Origin: UMGS1663 sp046964515
Lineage (GTDB): Bacteria > Bacillota > Clostridia > TANB77 > CAG-508
Length of the DNA: 64,000 nucleotides
Assembly: GCA_046964515.1 (NCBI GenBank)
Contig: JBKUYM010000001.1
Span: forward strand, 1-64,000
Direction of reading: 5' to 3'
In this document: positions 43,386 through 52,008 of the stretch, one piece after another
Numbering within the stretch: the stretch's first letter is position 1
How the letters are laid out: every line of letters starts with the position of its first letter
Made by a program: the position numbers and the translations under genes
The notes under the pieces: model-generated
The model's input: only the letters and a program-made list of their open reading frames with translations
What the model was told of the DNA's origin: nothing
Database searches by the model: none

Positions 43386-43414
43386 ATTATAACATTTTAT
43401 TTGTATATTGTCTA
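43386..43414 (-). promoter_or_regulatory. Promoter of winged-helix paralogue B
   Basis: On the minus strand this is AATTATG, TAGACA, a 17-bp spacer and TATAAT, nearly the same as the paralogue's promoter. Confidence 0.75.
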
Positions 43415-43505
43415 CATAATTTTTTCTATTTCAGAAAAGTAAATGTAAATTTTGTTAATTTAAACACTTGCCCCCTTTCTTAAAAATTGAATTGTTCTAT
43501 CATAA

Positions 43506-43541
43506 AAAAATAACTGTATTTTATAAAATACAGTTATTTTT
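43506..43541 (-). terminator. Perfect 36-bp palindromic terminator
   Basis: Two 18-base arms, AAAAATAACTGTATTTTA and its complement, meet without a loop. It sits behind the DUF951 gene stop codon at 43546. Confidence 0.7.
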
Positions 43542-43545
43542 AGAT

Positions 43546-43731
43546 TTATATTTCTTTTTCTATTTTTTTAGTAATCATTTTTAAAGCTTTTGGTCTCTCT
43601 AGCATAATTATATGGCCACATCCTAAACATTTTAATTTAAAATCTACACCCACACGTGTAATTTCCCACAATTTACTACCACATGGATGTTGTTTTTTAG
43701 TTCTGACAATATCACCTACATTATATTCCAT
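43546..43731 (-). CDS. DUF951 (YyzM-like) zinc-binding protein
   Basis: 61 aa matching the DUF951 family: YNVGDIVRTKKQHPCGSKLWEITRVGVDFKLKCLGCGHIIMLER. The CG and CLGCG cysteines suggest metal binding. Its function is unknown. It lies 15 bp after gltX, so it is probably co-transcribed with it. Confidence 0.88.
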   Translation of the reverse strand: MEYNVGDIVRTKKQHPCGSKLWEITRVGVDFKLKCLGCGHIIMLERPKALKMITKKIEKEI

Positions 43732-43746
43732 GCTTTTCTCCTTATC

Positions 43747-45399
43747 TTATTCTCCTATTGCCTTTTTAAATCTTTGCTCTATTCTGTCTCTTCCCAATAC
43801 TTGCATAATCTCATACATATCTGGCGTATTTGTTCTTGCTGTTAAAGCTACTCTTAAAACCGTACTAACATCCCCTACATGCCCTGGCCACTTTTCAGGT
43901 TCTTTTTTCCACTCTTTTACTTCTCTTGCATAGCCTACTTCTTCTGCTAAATCCTTAATTTTCTCAAACCAAGTCTGTTTATCATCTGCTTCATCAAAAT
44001 AGTTATCCATATAGGTTTGTATCACTTTTTTAATGGTCTCTTTATCCGTTATTTTTTGATATGGATACTCTTGTTTGATTGTTTCGAACACTTCGTCATA
44101 CATATAAGAAATATTTTCTTTTACGTCTGACCATTTTGCGATATCTTTTCTGGGTTTACTATTTCCTCTTTCTATTCCAAATACTTTCAATGCATAGGCT
44201 TTATCCTTTAAAATATTTTCTAATTCTTTATCATAAGTCTTTGCCCAATTCATAGATTCTACATAAATTTGTTCTGCTGTATACTTAGAAATAACTGTTT
44301 TAGCTATATCTAAAATTTTAACAATATCAAACAAAGCACCACTCACACTCATTTTGCTTAACTGTAACTCAAAATCATCTAGAGAAGCATCTGGATTTTG
44401 TTTTCTCCAACTTTCAAAATTAGAATTTGCAATATTTAATAAATATTCCATCACAGCTTCTTTTGGTATCCCCATTTGTGTGTAATAACTAACTGCTGCT
44501 TCTACATCTTTACGTTTACTTAGTTTTCTTTTTCCGCCTTCATCTTCTTTCATAATTGGTGCAATATGTGCATATTTAGGTGCTTCAAAACCTAACATTT
44601 GGAATAATTGTAAATGTAATGGTACAGAAGATAGCCATTCATCACCACGAATAACATGCGTTGTATGCATTAGATGGTCGTCTATGGCATGTGCAAAGTG
44701 ATAGGTTGGAAGGCCATCTGCTTTAATAATGACTATATCTTGGTCATTTTCTGGAAAATCTACATTACCTTTAATTAAGTCATGATGTTTTATTTTTCTA
44801 TCTTCTCTACCTGGTGATTTTAATCTGATAATATAATTTTCTCCTGCTTTTATTTTTTCTATTGCTTCTTCTACAGAAAGATTTCTATATTTTGCCCATA
44901 CGCCGTAATAGCCAGGACGTATTTTAGCAGCTTCTTGTTTTTGTCTCATTTCTTCTAATTCTTCTGGTGTTGCAAAACAAGGATAAGCTTTCCCTTGTTC
45001 TAGTAAATATTTTGCATAGGATTCATAAATTTCTTTTCTTAGAGACTGTTTATATGGCCCATATTTTCCTTTTTCATGAATTTCATCCGTCATGCCTTCA
45101 TCTGGTGTAAGTCCAAAATCATCTAAAGATTTTATAATTCCTGTTACCCCATTTTCTACTTCTCTTTTTTGGTCAGTATCCTCTATTCTTAGAAAAAATA
45201 CACCATTTGTTTGCTTTGCTAGTTTTTTAGCAATCACCACTTGATATAAAGAACCTAAATGTACAAAACCTGTTGGACTTGGCGCATACCTAGTAACAAT
45301 AGCACCTTCTGGTAAATCTCTTTTTTTATATTTTTCTTCATATATATGAATTGGTTTTGCCTCTGGAAATATTAAATTTGCTAAATCTTGATAATTCAT
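43747..45399 (-). CDS. gltX: Glutamyl-tRNA synthetase
   Basis: 550 aa from ATG 45399 (AAGGGAAAGAG upstream); an ATG at 45429 lies only a few bases after a TATAAT and is less likely. It has the class I signature YAPSPTGFVHLGSLYQ and the KMSKS-like KRKLSKRKDVEAA. As GatCAB is present and no glnS is seen, it probably charges tRNA-Gln with Glu as well. Confidence 0.93.
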   Translation of the reverse strand: MNYQDLANLIFPEAKPIHIYEEKYKKRDLPEGAIVTRYAPSPTGFVHLGSLYQVVIAKKLAKQTNGVFFLRIEDTDQKREVENGVTGIIKSLDDFGLTPDEGMTDEIHEKGKYGPYKQSLRKEIYESYAKYLLEQGKAYPCFATPEELEEMRQKQEAAKIRPGYYGVWAKYRNLSVEEAIEKIKAGENYIIRLKSPGREDRKIKHHDLIKGNVDFPENDQDIVIIKADGLPTYHFAHAIDDHLMHTTHVIRGDEWLSSVPLHLQLFQMLGFEAPKYAHIAPIMKEDEGGKRKLSKRKDVEAAVSYYTQMGIPKEAVMEYLLNIANSNFESWRKQNPDASLDDFELQLSKMSVSGALFDIVKILDIAKTVISKYTAEQIYVESMNWAKTYDKELENILKDKAYALKVFGIERGNSKPRKDIAKWSDVKENISYMYDEVFETIKQEYPYQKITDKETIKKVIQTYMDNYFDEADDKQTWFEKIKDLAEEVGYAREVKEWKKEPEKWPGHVGDVSTVLRVALTARTNTPDMYEIMQVLGRDRIEQRFKKAIGE

Positions 45400-45554
45400 C
45401 TTTTCTCTTTCCCTTCTATTTGTTTTCATTTTGCCCTATTATATCAAAGTTTTTCAATAAATTCAATATTTCACCACATTAAACTAATGCTACTTAGCAA
45501 ATAAATATTTGCATTTTCAAGAAAATAAAAGAAAATAAGTGTAACTATAAGATT

Positions 45555-45596
45555 ACATAATTTTAATTGAGAAAAATAGGAATAAAAAGGAAAATA
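45555..45596 (+). promoter_or_regulatory. Shared pilin-like upstream element, copy 6
   Basis: ACATAA-N5-ATTGAGAA-N16-GAAAATA on the plus strand, 17 bp before the AACCAA-type promoter of the gene at 45676. This copy is on the other strand from the rest, so its conservation follows the gene and not the replication direction. Confidence 0.65.
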
Positions 45597-45613
45597 AATA
45601 TAAGAAGCGTTAT

Positions 45614-45643
45614 TTGATTCTAACCAATTGGTAATGTTATAAT
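45614..45643 (+). promoter_or_regulatory. AACCAA-type promoter of a pilin-like gene, copy 4
   Basis: TTGATT, the 18-bp spacer CTAACCAATTGGTAATGT, then TATAAT. It is a diverged relative of the three minus-strand copies, keeping TAACCAA and GGTAAT. Confidence 0.65.
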
Positions 45644-45675
45644 AATAGTAGATACTTAAGAAAGAAGGGATATAT

Positions 45676-46956
45676 ATGAAACAAGAAAAAGGAATTACTA
45701 TGGTAGCACTTGTTGTTACTATTATCATATTAATCATCTTAGCAGGTATCAGTATTAATGTAACTATTGGTGATAATGGTCTTATTACTAAGGCCAAACA
45801 AACTAAGCAAAATATTGTTTTAGCAGGAGAAGCAGAAGCACTCCAATTAAATCAATTATATTTTGATTTAGAAGCCAGTGGCGGATTAACAGAAGATGAA
45901 GAATCTACGAAAAAAGATGAAATCATTGCCTTATTACAAAAACAGGTAGAAGAGCTATTAAATCAAGTAGCTGCTTTACAAACTGAAAACGAGCAACTAC
46001 AAAAACAAATACAAGATTTAACTACCCAAATTGCGCAATTACAACAAGAAATTGAAGATTTAAAACAACAAATTATCAATAAAGATATAGAATTAGCAGA
46101 ATTAAAAAAACAAGTTGCTGAAAAAGAAGATAAAATTAAAGAATTACAAGAACAATTGGATAGTTTGAATTCTTTACTTTCTCAAACAAATGCTACTGCT
46201 GATAAAATTTTAGCTGGCTATAAAGCATATAGTGGTGGAAAATTATTAACAGGAACAATGCCCAATAATGGTTCTTTAAATAGTAGTTTAAATTGTGGAC
46301 AAAATTTCACTATTCCCTCTGGTTATACTAGTGGTGGAACCATAACCGCTAATAGTTTAGCTAGTCAAACGCCTGGCACGGCAACAGCCAATAATCTTTC
46401 TGCAGGAACTACTGCTTGGGTAAATGGTCAATTAATTACAGGTAATGGTGCTGATGTCAATAATGCTGTTGGTAATATTACTGGTGCCCTATTTGGTGGA
46501 AAAACAAAAACAGCTTCCATCCCTTGTAGTACTAGTACTAATTCCAATGTTGCTGTACACTCTTCTTATTCACCACTATGGACAGAAAGTATCGCTAATA
46601 ATGTTGGAAAATCAAATCCTATTTATTTACTAAAAGATACCGATGGTAACGCTGCTATTGCAAATACTATTACTATTTCTTATACCTGTGGTGGTTCACA
46701 AGCCTATGGTCAAGAATATTCTTATAACCAAGTCATTCAATTAAAAGATGAAGCTGGTAATGTATTAGATACTATTCAAAATGGTAACTCTAGTAAAACT
46801 TGGAACTTATTTACTTTACCAATTAGTGGTTCCTATGTCTATATAGAATATACCCTATATGCAAGAGTTAGATATACAACCTCTAATAAAGATGGTCAGG
46901 CCTATGCTCATGCAACCATGTCTACTCCTTCTGTTATTTATTTATATGCAGAATAA
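45676..46956 (+). CDS. Pilin-like protein with coiled-coil stalk and phage-tail-fibre-like tip
   Basis: 426 aa, the only dispersed pilin-like gene on the plus strand. The leader MKQEKG|ITMVALVV, hydrophobic helix, NGLITKAKQTKQN and GEAEALQLNQL are followed by a coiled coil (about 80-170). Tail-fibre-like modules ATADKILAGYKAY, LLTGTMPNNG, FTIPSGYTSGG and TTAWVNGQLITG come next. Up to about residue 255 it is a clear paralogue of the gene ending at 34077. The last about 170 residues are unrelated to that protein (CSTSTNSNVAVHSSYSPLW, TISYTCGGSQAYGQEYSYNQ), which shows tip exchange on a kept stalk. Ala is at mature position 5. The gene is monocistronic. Confidence 0.8.
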   Translation: MKQEKGITMVALVVTIIILIILAGISINVTIGDNGLITKAKQTKQNIVLAGEAEALQLNQLYFDLEASGGLTEDEESTKKDEIIALLQKQVEELLNQVAALQTENEQLQKQIQDLTTQIAQLQQEIEDLKQQIINKDIELAELKKQVAEKEDKIKELQEQLDSLNSLLSQTNATADKILAGYKAYSGGKLLTGTMPNNGSLNSSLNCGQNFTIPSGYTSGGTITANSLASQTPGTATANNLSAGTTAWVNGQLITGNGADVNNAVGNITGALFGGKTKTASIPCSTSTNSNVAVHSSYSPLWTESIANNVGKSNPIYLLKDTDGNAAIANTITISYTCGGSQAYGQEYSYNQVIQLKDEAGNVLDTIQNGNSSKTWNLFTLPISGSYVYIEYTLYARVRYTTSNKDGQAYAHATMSTPSVIYLYAE

Positions 46957-46990
46957 AAAATAAACAAACTTTTAAATTTTATAAATTTAC

Positions 46991-47032
46991 AGAAAAAAAG
47001 ATGTAATTAATTTTAAATTACATCTTTTTTCT
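46991..47032. terminator. Convergent terminator
   Basis: AAAAAAGATGTAATT / AATTACATCTTTTTT serves the pilin-like gene and the convergent rnj gene. Confidence 0.8.
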
Positions 47033-47083
47033 GTTTTCATTCTTTCTTCCAAAATGTCCTTTAAACAACGTCCCCTATGGACA

Positions 47084-49036
47084 TTATAAAGCCATTATAA
47101 TAGGAAGAATCATTGGATTTCTTTTTGTTTTTTGGAAAATATAATCTCTTAAATGATCTTTTAATGTTGATTTAATAGTTGACCAATCTCTAATGTCTTG
47201 ATTCTCTAAATCTTTTACTTCTTCTCTAATAACTTTTTTAACATCTTCCATTAGATTCTCTGATTCTTTTACATAAACAAATCCTCTAGAAATAACATCT
47301 GGTCCTGCTACAATTTCTCCTGTAGCATTATCCATTGTCATCACAATAACGATTAGTCCATCTTGTGATAAGTGCTGTCTATCACGAAGTACGACATTTC
47401 CTACATCACCCACACCTAATCCATCTACTAAAATCTTTCCTGATGGTACAGTAGTTGTTAATTTAGCTTCTTTTTCATTTAATTCTAATATCCTACCATT
47501 TGTACTTAAGAATATATTTTTAGCATCTACTCCCATTTTTTTGGCTGTTTCTGCATGAGACATTAATTGTCTATATTCACCATGTACAGGAATAAAATAC
47601 TTTGGTTTTGTTAAAGATAAAATTAGCTTTTGTTCTTCTTGACAAGCGTGTCCTGATACATGTACATCCGCTAAAGAGCTATATACTACTTCTGCACCTA
47701 TTTGCATTAAATCATCAATTACTTTAGACACTAGCTTCTCATTTCCTGGAATAGGATTTGCAGAGATAATCACTAGGTCATTTGGCGTAATTTCTACTTT
47801 TCTATGTTCTCCTGCGGCCATTCTAGTTAAAGCAGACATGGTTTCTCCTTGACTTCCCGTTGTAATAATCACTAATTGCTCATCTGTATAATTTTTAATC
47901 ATATCAATATCAATAAAGACATTATCTGGTACATCAATATATCCTAATTTTCTGGCTGTATCAATCATATTAATCATACTTCTACCGCAAACGGCTATTT
48001 TTCTCTGATTAGCAACTGCTGCATTGACAATTTGTTGTACTCTGTGTACATTTGACGCAAAAGTTGCCACCACAATTCTTTTTGTACAATTGATGAATAA
48101 TTTATCAAATACTTCTCCTACGGTACTTTCTGACATAGTGTATCCTTTTCTTTCAGCATTGGTACTATCGGATAATAATGCTAATACACCTTTTTTTCCA
48201 ATCTCTGCAATTCTAGTTAAATCTGTCATTTCACTATTAATTGGTGTATAATCGATTTTAAAATCTCCTGTATGAAATACAGTTCCTACTGGTGTATAGA
48301 TAGCAAGCATGACCGCATCTGGAATACTGTGACAGCTTCTAATAAATTCTACTTGCATTTTTCCAAAGTTAATCGTTTGACCGGCTTCTACAATATTTAA
48401 TTTTGTACTTCTTAATAATTTATGCTCTTCTAATTTATTTTGGATTAATCCTACTGTTAATTTAGTAGCATAAATAGGAATATTAATTTGTCTTAAGATA
48501 TAAGGAATTGCTCCAATATGATCTTCATGACCATGGGTAACTACTAATCCTTTTATTTTATCTTTGTTTCTCTCTAAATAACTAACATCCGGAATAACTA
48601 AGTCTACACCTAACATATCATCTGTTGGGAATTCTAAACCGCAATCTACAATTATGATTTCATTTTCGTATTCGAATACGGTCATATTTTTTCCAATTTC
48701 TTCTAATCCTCCTAGAGGAATAATTTTTAAGTTAGCTTTTTTAAATTCAAATTTTGTATTCTCATTTTTATTTCTATTCGTTTGTTTTCTTGGATAATTT
48801 GTTTTCTTTTCACCTTCTACTTTTGTTATAGTTTTTGCTTCTTTTTCATTTTTTGAAATCTCTTCTGTTTTTTCTTTTTTTCCTTTACTATCTTTTATTC
48901 CTTCATTATTATTTTTTCTCATATTAGGGCGATAGTTTGGTCTTGGTCTTCTTTGTTTTGGTTTATTTTCTAACTGTTCTAGATGGTTTTGTTTTACATT
49001 TTCTAATTGTTTTTCTTGTCTTTCTTCTTCTGACAT
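47084..49036 (-). CDS. rnj: Ribonuclease J with long basic N-terminal extension
   Basis: 650 aa, against about 555 for the family. Residues about 1-100 are a low-complexity Lys/Arg/Asn/Glu-rich extension (PKQRRPRPNYRPNMRKNN), probably disordered and RNA-binding. The metallo-beta-lactamase core starts at LKIIPLGGLEEIGKNM and carries HGHEDHIGA, then SGHACQEEQK and the beta-CASP region. It acts in mRNA decay and rRNA maturation. It is transcribed from a strong promoter at 49386-49414, leaving a leader of roughly 340 nt. Confidence 0.95.
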   Translation of the reverse strand: MSEEERQEKQLENVKQNHLEQLENKPKQRRPRPNYRPNMRKNNNEGIKDSKGKKEKTEEISKNEKEAKTITKVEGEKKTNYPRKQTNRNKNENTKFEFKKANLKIIPLGGLEEIGKNMTVFEYENEIIIVDCGLEFPTDDMLGVDLVIPDVSYLERNKDKIKGLVVTHGHEDHIGAIPYILRQINIPIYATKLTVGLIQNKLEEHKLLRSTKLNIVEAGQTINFGKMQVEFIRSCHSIPDAVMLAIYTPVGTVFHTGDFKIDYTPINSEMTDLTRIAEIGKKGVLALLSDSTNAERKGYTMSESTVGEVFDKLFINCTKRIVVATFASNVHRVQQIVNAAVANQRKIAVCGRSMINMIDTARKLGYIDVPDNVFIDIDMIKNYTDEQLVIITTGSQGETMSALTRMAAGEHRKVEITPNDLVIISANPIPGNEKLVSKVIDDLMQIGAEVVYSSLADVHVSGHACQEEQKLILSLTKPKYFIPVHGEYRQLMSHAETAKKMGVDAKNIFLSTNGRILELNEKEAKLTTTVPSGKILVDGLGVGDVGNVVLRDRQHLSQDGLIVIVMTMDNATGEIVAGPDVISRGFVYVKESENLMEDVKKVIREEVKDLENQDIRDWSTIKSTLKDHLRDYIFQKTKRNPMILPIIMAL

Positions 49037-49385
49037 ATTTTTTCTCCTTTTCTTTTTTAGTTTTTGTGTTATGATTTTGTAAATTTATATATATCTTTTT
49101 TCACCATGATTCTATTGTCACTTTCTCATTTTTTATACAAAAATAAAAATAGTTGATAAACTATCTTCGATTCTTCTATAAAAATAGGCAAATTCGCAAA
49201 TGATATTTTTTAACACTTTTTAGGTAAAATACTACCTTTTCTTTCGTATTTACTTTTTTCTCTCATTTCTCTTTTTACTTTATTTTCCCGAATCTCATTA
49301 CCATATTCATAAATAGGTTATACACCGTTTATATATAAATTTAAATCTCTTCTTTATCCTCTTAAAAGGATAACCACTGGTTGTT
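49037..49385 (-). promoter_or_regulatory. Long non-coding leader of rnj
   Basis: No gene is seen here. If transcription starts behind the promoter at 49386, this region is a 5' leader of roughly 340 nt. It contains a small hairpin, TTATCC / GGATAA, close to its 5' end and T/A-rich stretches. No known riboswitch is recognised. Confidence 0.5.
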
Positions 49386-49414
49386 ATTATACTATCTTTT
49401 TCTTTTTTTGTCAA
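49386..49414 (-). promoter_or_regulatory. Consensus sigma-A promoter upstream of rnj
   Basis: TTGACA, a 17-bp spacer and TATAAT on the minus strand, a perfect match. It directs transcription towards rnj. Confidence 0.85.
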
Positions 49415-49429
49415 ATTTATACCTAATAC

Positions 49430-49453
49430 AAAAAAATACTGGTAAAACCAGTA
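49430..49453 (-). terminator. Terminator of the type IV pilus operon
   Basis: TACTGGT / ACCAGTA with a 3-nt loop is followed by seven T on the minus strand. It lies behind the mini-prepilin gene, just before the rnj promoter. Confidence 0.85.
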
Positions 49454-49552
49454 CTTTCTATTTTTAAGAATATAACTATTCTTTACTTGTTCTTATTTGT
49501 TTTCTTTTAGCCATTGAGGTATTCTGCTTTACCTCTTAATAGTATTACTCTA

Positions 49553-49657
49553 TTATACAATAGCACTAATAGCAATCCCCACCAAAATAGCTAAAACAAT
49601 TACCGTTATCACTAATGCTAGTAAAGTCATGCCCTTTTGCTTTTTTAAATTGTTCAT
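49553..49657 (-). CDS. Mini-prepilin, 34 codons, last gene of the pilus operon
   Basis: The minus strand reads MNNLKKQKG|MTLLALVITV and a hydrophobic helix ending IAISAIV, then two stop codons in a row. AGGAGG lies eight bases before the ATG. Only a class III leader and the transmembrane helix are encoded; the mature peptide would be 25 aa. It sits 25 bp behind the ROK gene and ahead of the operon terminator, so it is very likely transcribed with the pilus genes. It could be an assembly initiator, a membrane cofactor, or the remnant of a longer pilin; no downstream frame continues it. Confidence 0.7.
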   Translation of the reverse strand: MNNLKKQKGMTLLALVITVIVLAILVGIAISAIV

Positions 49658-49682
49658 AGAAAATCCTCCTATATAATCTTGC

Positions 49683-50591
49683 TTATTCTTTTATAACAGC
49701 ACCAATTATTCCTGCATCATTTCCTAACTGAGCCAATACAATTTGTGGCTTGTTAAATTGATATGATGTTGTTTGTAATTTTTCTAATAATCTTGTATAT
49801 ACAATTTTCTCATAATAGACAAAACTACCGCCTAAGGCAATTGCCTCTGGTTCTATGATATTACAAATATTAGAAATACCCAATAATAAATCATCTATGT
49901 AAGTATCTATGTATTGATTAATTTCTTCTCTTTGTTGATTTTGTAAAAGTTGCCTTAAAATTTCTTCTGAGGTAATCTCTGGTCCTAATTGTAAAATTTT
50001 TCTTATCTCTTCCTTAAATTTGCGCATAGAGTTGTAAGCTTCAAAGCATCCTTTGTTTCCACATTTACAAGCTACGCCATCCTTTTTTATAATCATATGC
50101 CCATATTCAGAGCCAGCATTTTTTTTAGGTTTTAATAACTTGCCTCCTAAGAAAGTGGCTCCTCCAATACCAGTGCCTAAACATAAAAATACACTATCTT
50201 CATATTTTTTTAAACTTCCATATTTTTTTTCAGCTAATCCTGCACATTTGGCATCATTACGTGCTATTACTTCTACCTCATAATATTGTTTTAAAGCCTC
50301 TTCTATTGCAAATTCTTTAATTCCTAAATTATAAGCACGATAAATAGTCCCGTTTTTAACGGTTCCTGGCGCGGCAATGCCTATTGTTTGAATAAGACAA
50401 GTAGGGGCTCCTACTTGTCTTACGACCTGATTAATTAGAGATACGATTGTATCTCTAATATATATCTTATTTTCTTCTGCTGTAAAATGGGAAGTATTTA
50501 AATCTTGTTCTTGTTTGGCTACTATTTTGCCATTTTCATTAACAATGCCAACACCAACATGACTTCCTCCTAAATCAATTCCTATCTGCAA
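49683..50591 (-). CDS. ROK-family sugar kinase
   Basis: 302 aa with TTG start behind AGGAAG. Phosphate-binding GIDLGGSHVGVGIVN, ARNDAKCAG, LGTGIGGATFLGG, the EYGHM motif, and zinc site CKCGNKGCFEAY are seen. It lacks the N-terminal helix-turn-helix of ROK repressors, so it is a kinase, probably glucokinase or N-acetylhexosamine kinase. It lies 24 bp after pilC, inside the pilus operon, which is unusual. Confidence 0.9.
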   Translation of the reverse strand: MQIGIDLGGSHVGVGIVNENGKIVAKQEQDLNTSHFTAEENKIYIRDTIVSLINQVVRQVGAPTCLIQTIGIAAPGTVKNGTIYRAYNLGIKEFAIEEALKQYYEVEVIARNDAKCAGLAEKKYGSLKKYEDSVFLCLGTGIGGATFLGGKLLKPKKNAGSEYGHMIIKKDGVACKCGNKGCFEAYNSMRKFKEEIRKILQLGPEITSEEILRQLLQNQQREEINQYIDTYIDDLLLGISNICNIIEPEAIALGGSFVYYEKIVYTRLLEKLQTTSYQFNKPQIVLAQLGNDAGIIGAVIKE

Positions 50592-50615
50592 CTTTTACTT
50601 CCTTCTTTCTCTTTA

Positions 50616-51965
50616 TTAAACCCCTGCTGCGGAGAATAAGAATCCACCCATGTATACTTGAATCATTGGTACTAAAATAACTAATACAAAGAAGATTAAC
50701 ACTACACCAACGATAGAATATACTAATTGTGGCATTACTTTCATAATCTTTTCTAGTAAATTGTTCATATCAATTTCCATATATTCTACTAATTTTTGCA
50801 TCATTTCTGCTAAATCTGTCTGCATACCTATTTTTAACATCTCTGTAATCATGGTAGACGATAATCCTGATTTTTCAAAAGGTTCAATCCAAGAACTACC
50901 AATTAAAATATTATTTATAGAGGTTTCTACCATGGATAAAAACACATAATTACTAACTACGTTTTTACTAACTTCTAATGCCTCTTGAATTCTCATTCCA
51001 TTTTCTAAGTTTAATAACATCGCTTTTATAAATCTAGAAAAGTCCATATTATAAATCAATTTACCAAAAATAGGCATGGTATATTTAAAATAGTGAAAAT
51101 TATATTTTCCTTTTGGCGTATTAATATAGAAAATAATACCTACTACAGCTGCTACAATGATAGCGGTTGGTATATACCATACATTTATTAAGCCTGTTAC
51201 AAATTCTGAGAAAGCTAGTGTAATAGGTGGTAAGGTATCTGTACTTCCTACTGAATCATAGACCCCTTGAATAGCGGGTACCCCTACTAATGTTCCGACT
51301 ACCAACATAATTAATAGTCCTGCAAATTGTATGATGTTTGGTATTAATATACTTTTTACTTTTTTGGTAATAGCTGAAGAATCGTCTAAGTATTTTACTG
51401 CTTGTTGTAAAGAATTGGTTAATGATCCTGATAATTCTCCTACTTTTATCATATTAATATAAATATAAGGAAAAATATTTGAATAATATTCCATGGTTGT
51501 ATACATGTAGTCACCGGCTTCAACACCTGCTAAAATATCTTCTAAGATACCTCTAAAAGAAAGATTTTCTGTACTTTCTATAATCGTATTTAATGCATGA
51601 ATATTATTAAAATTTGCTTTTTTTAACAAATAAAAGTTTTGTGTAAAAATAACCAGGTCTCTATTGGTAATTTTCTCTGTACTAGATAATTGCAAATTTA
51701 ATTTTTCTTTTAAAGTTACTTTCGTTCTTGCATCACTATTTAATATATTGGTGGAGTTGGCTGTTTTCATGATGTCTTCCATATTACTAACATTTCTTTT
51801 TGCCTTTTTTTGTCTTTTTGCTGCATAGCTGATTTGCACAACACTAATAGGCATTAAATCATTGTTTTTTAATCTTTTGATTAATGTCTGTTTGCTATTA
51901 TCTTCTACCTTGTTTTTTACAACAACACCGCTTTTCGTTACTGCTCGATATACATACTCTGGCAT
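50616..51965 (-). CDS. pilC: Type IV pilus inner-membrane platform protein PilC
   Basis: 449 aa of the GspF/PilC family. The N-terminal PEYVYRAVTKSGVVVKNKVEDNSKQTLIKRLKNNDLMPISV is typical. It has two cytoplasmic helical domains and three to four membrane helices (about 215-240, 265-290, 420-445). The linker at about 55-85 is Lys/Asn-rich. It couples PilB/PilT motors to pilin assembly. Confidence 0.94.
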   Translation of the reverse strand: MPEYVYRAVTKSGVVVKNKVEDNSKQTLIKRLKNNDLMPISVVQISYAAKRQKKAKRNVSNMEDIMKTANSTNILNSDARTKVTLKEKLNLQLSSTEKITNRDLVIFTQNFYLLKKANFNNIHALNTIIESTENLSFRGILEDILAGVEAGDYMYTTMEYYSNIFPYIYINMIKVGELSGSLTNSLQQAVKYLDDSSAITKKVKSILIPNIIQFAGLLIMLVVGTLVGVPAIQGVYDSVGSTDTLPPITLAFSEFVTGLINVWYIPTAIIVAAVVGIIFYINTPKGKYNFHYFKYTMPIFGKLIYNMDFSRFIKAMLLNLENGMRIQEALEVSKNVVSNYVFLSMVETSINNILIGSSWIEPFEKSGLSSTMITEMLKIGMQTDLAEMMQKLVEYMEIDMNNLLEKIMKVMPQLVYSIVGVVLIFFVLVILVPMIQVYMGGFLFSAAGV

Positions 51966-52008
51966 TTTTCCTTTTCCTCCATCCTATTTTCTAGCTTGAA
52001 GAATCTTC

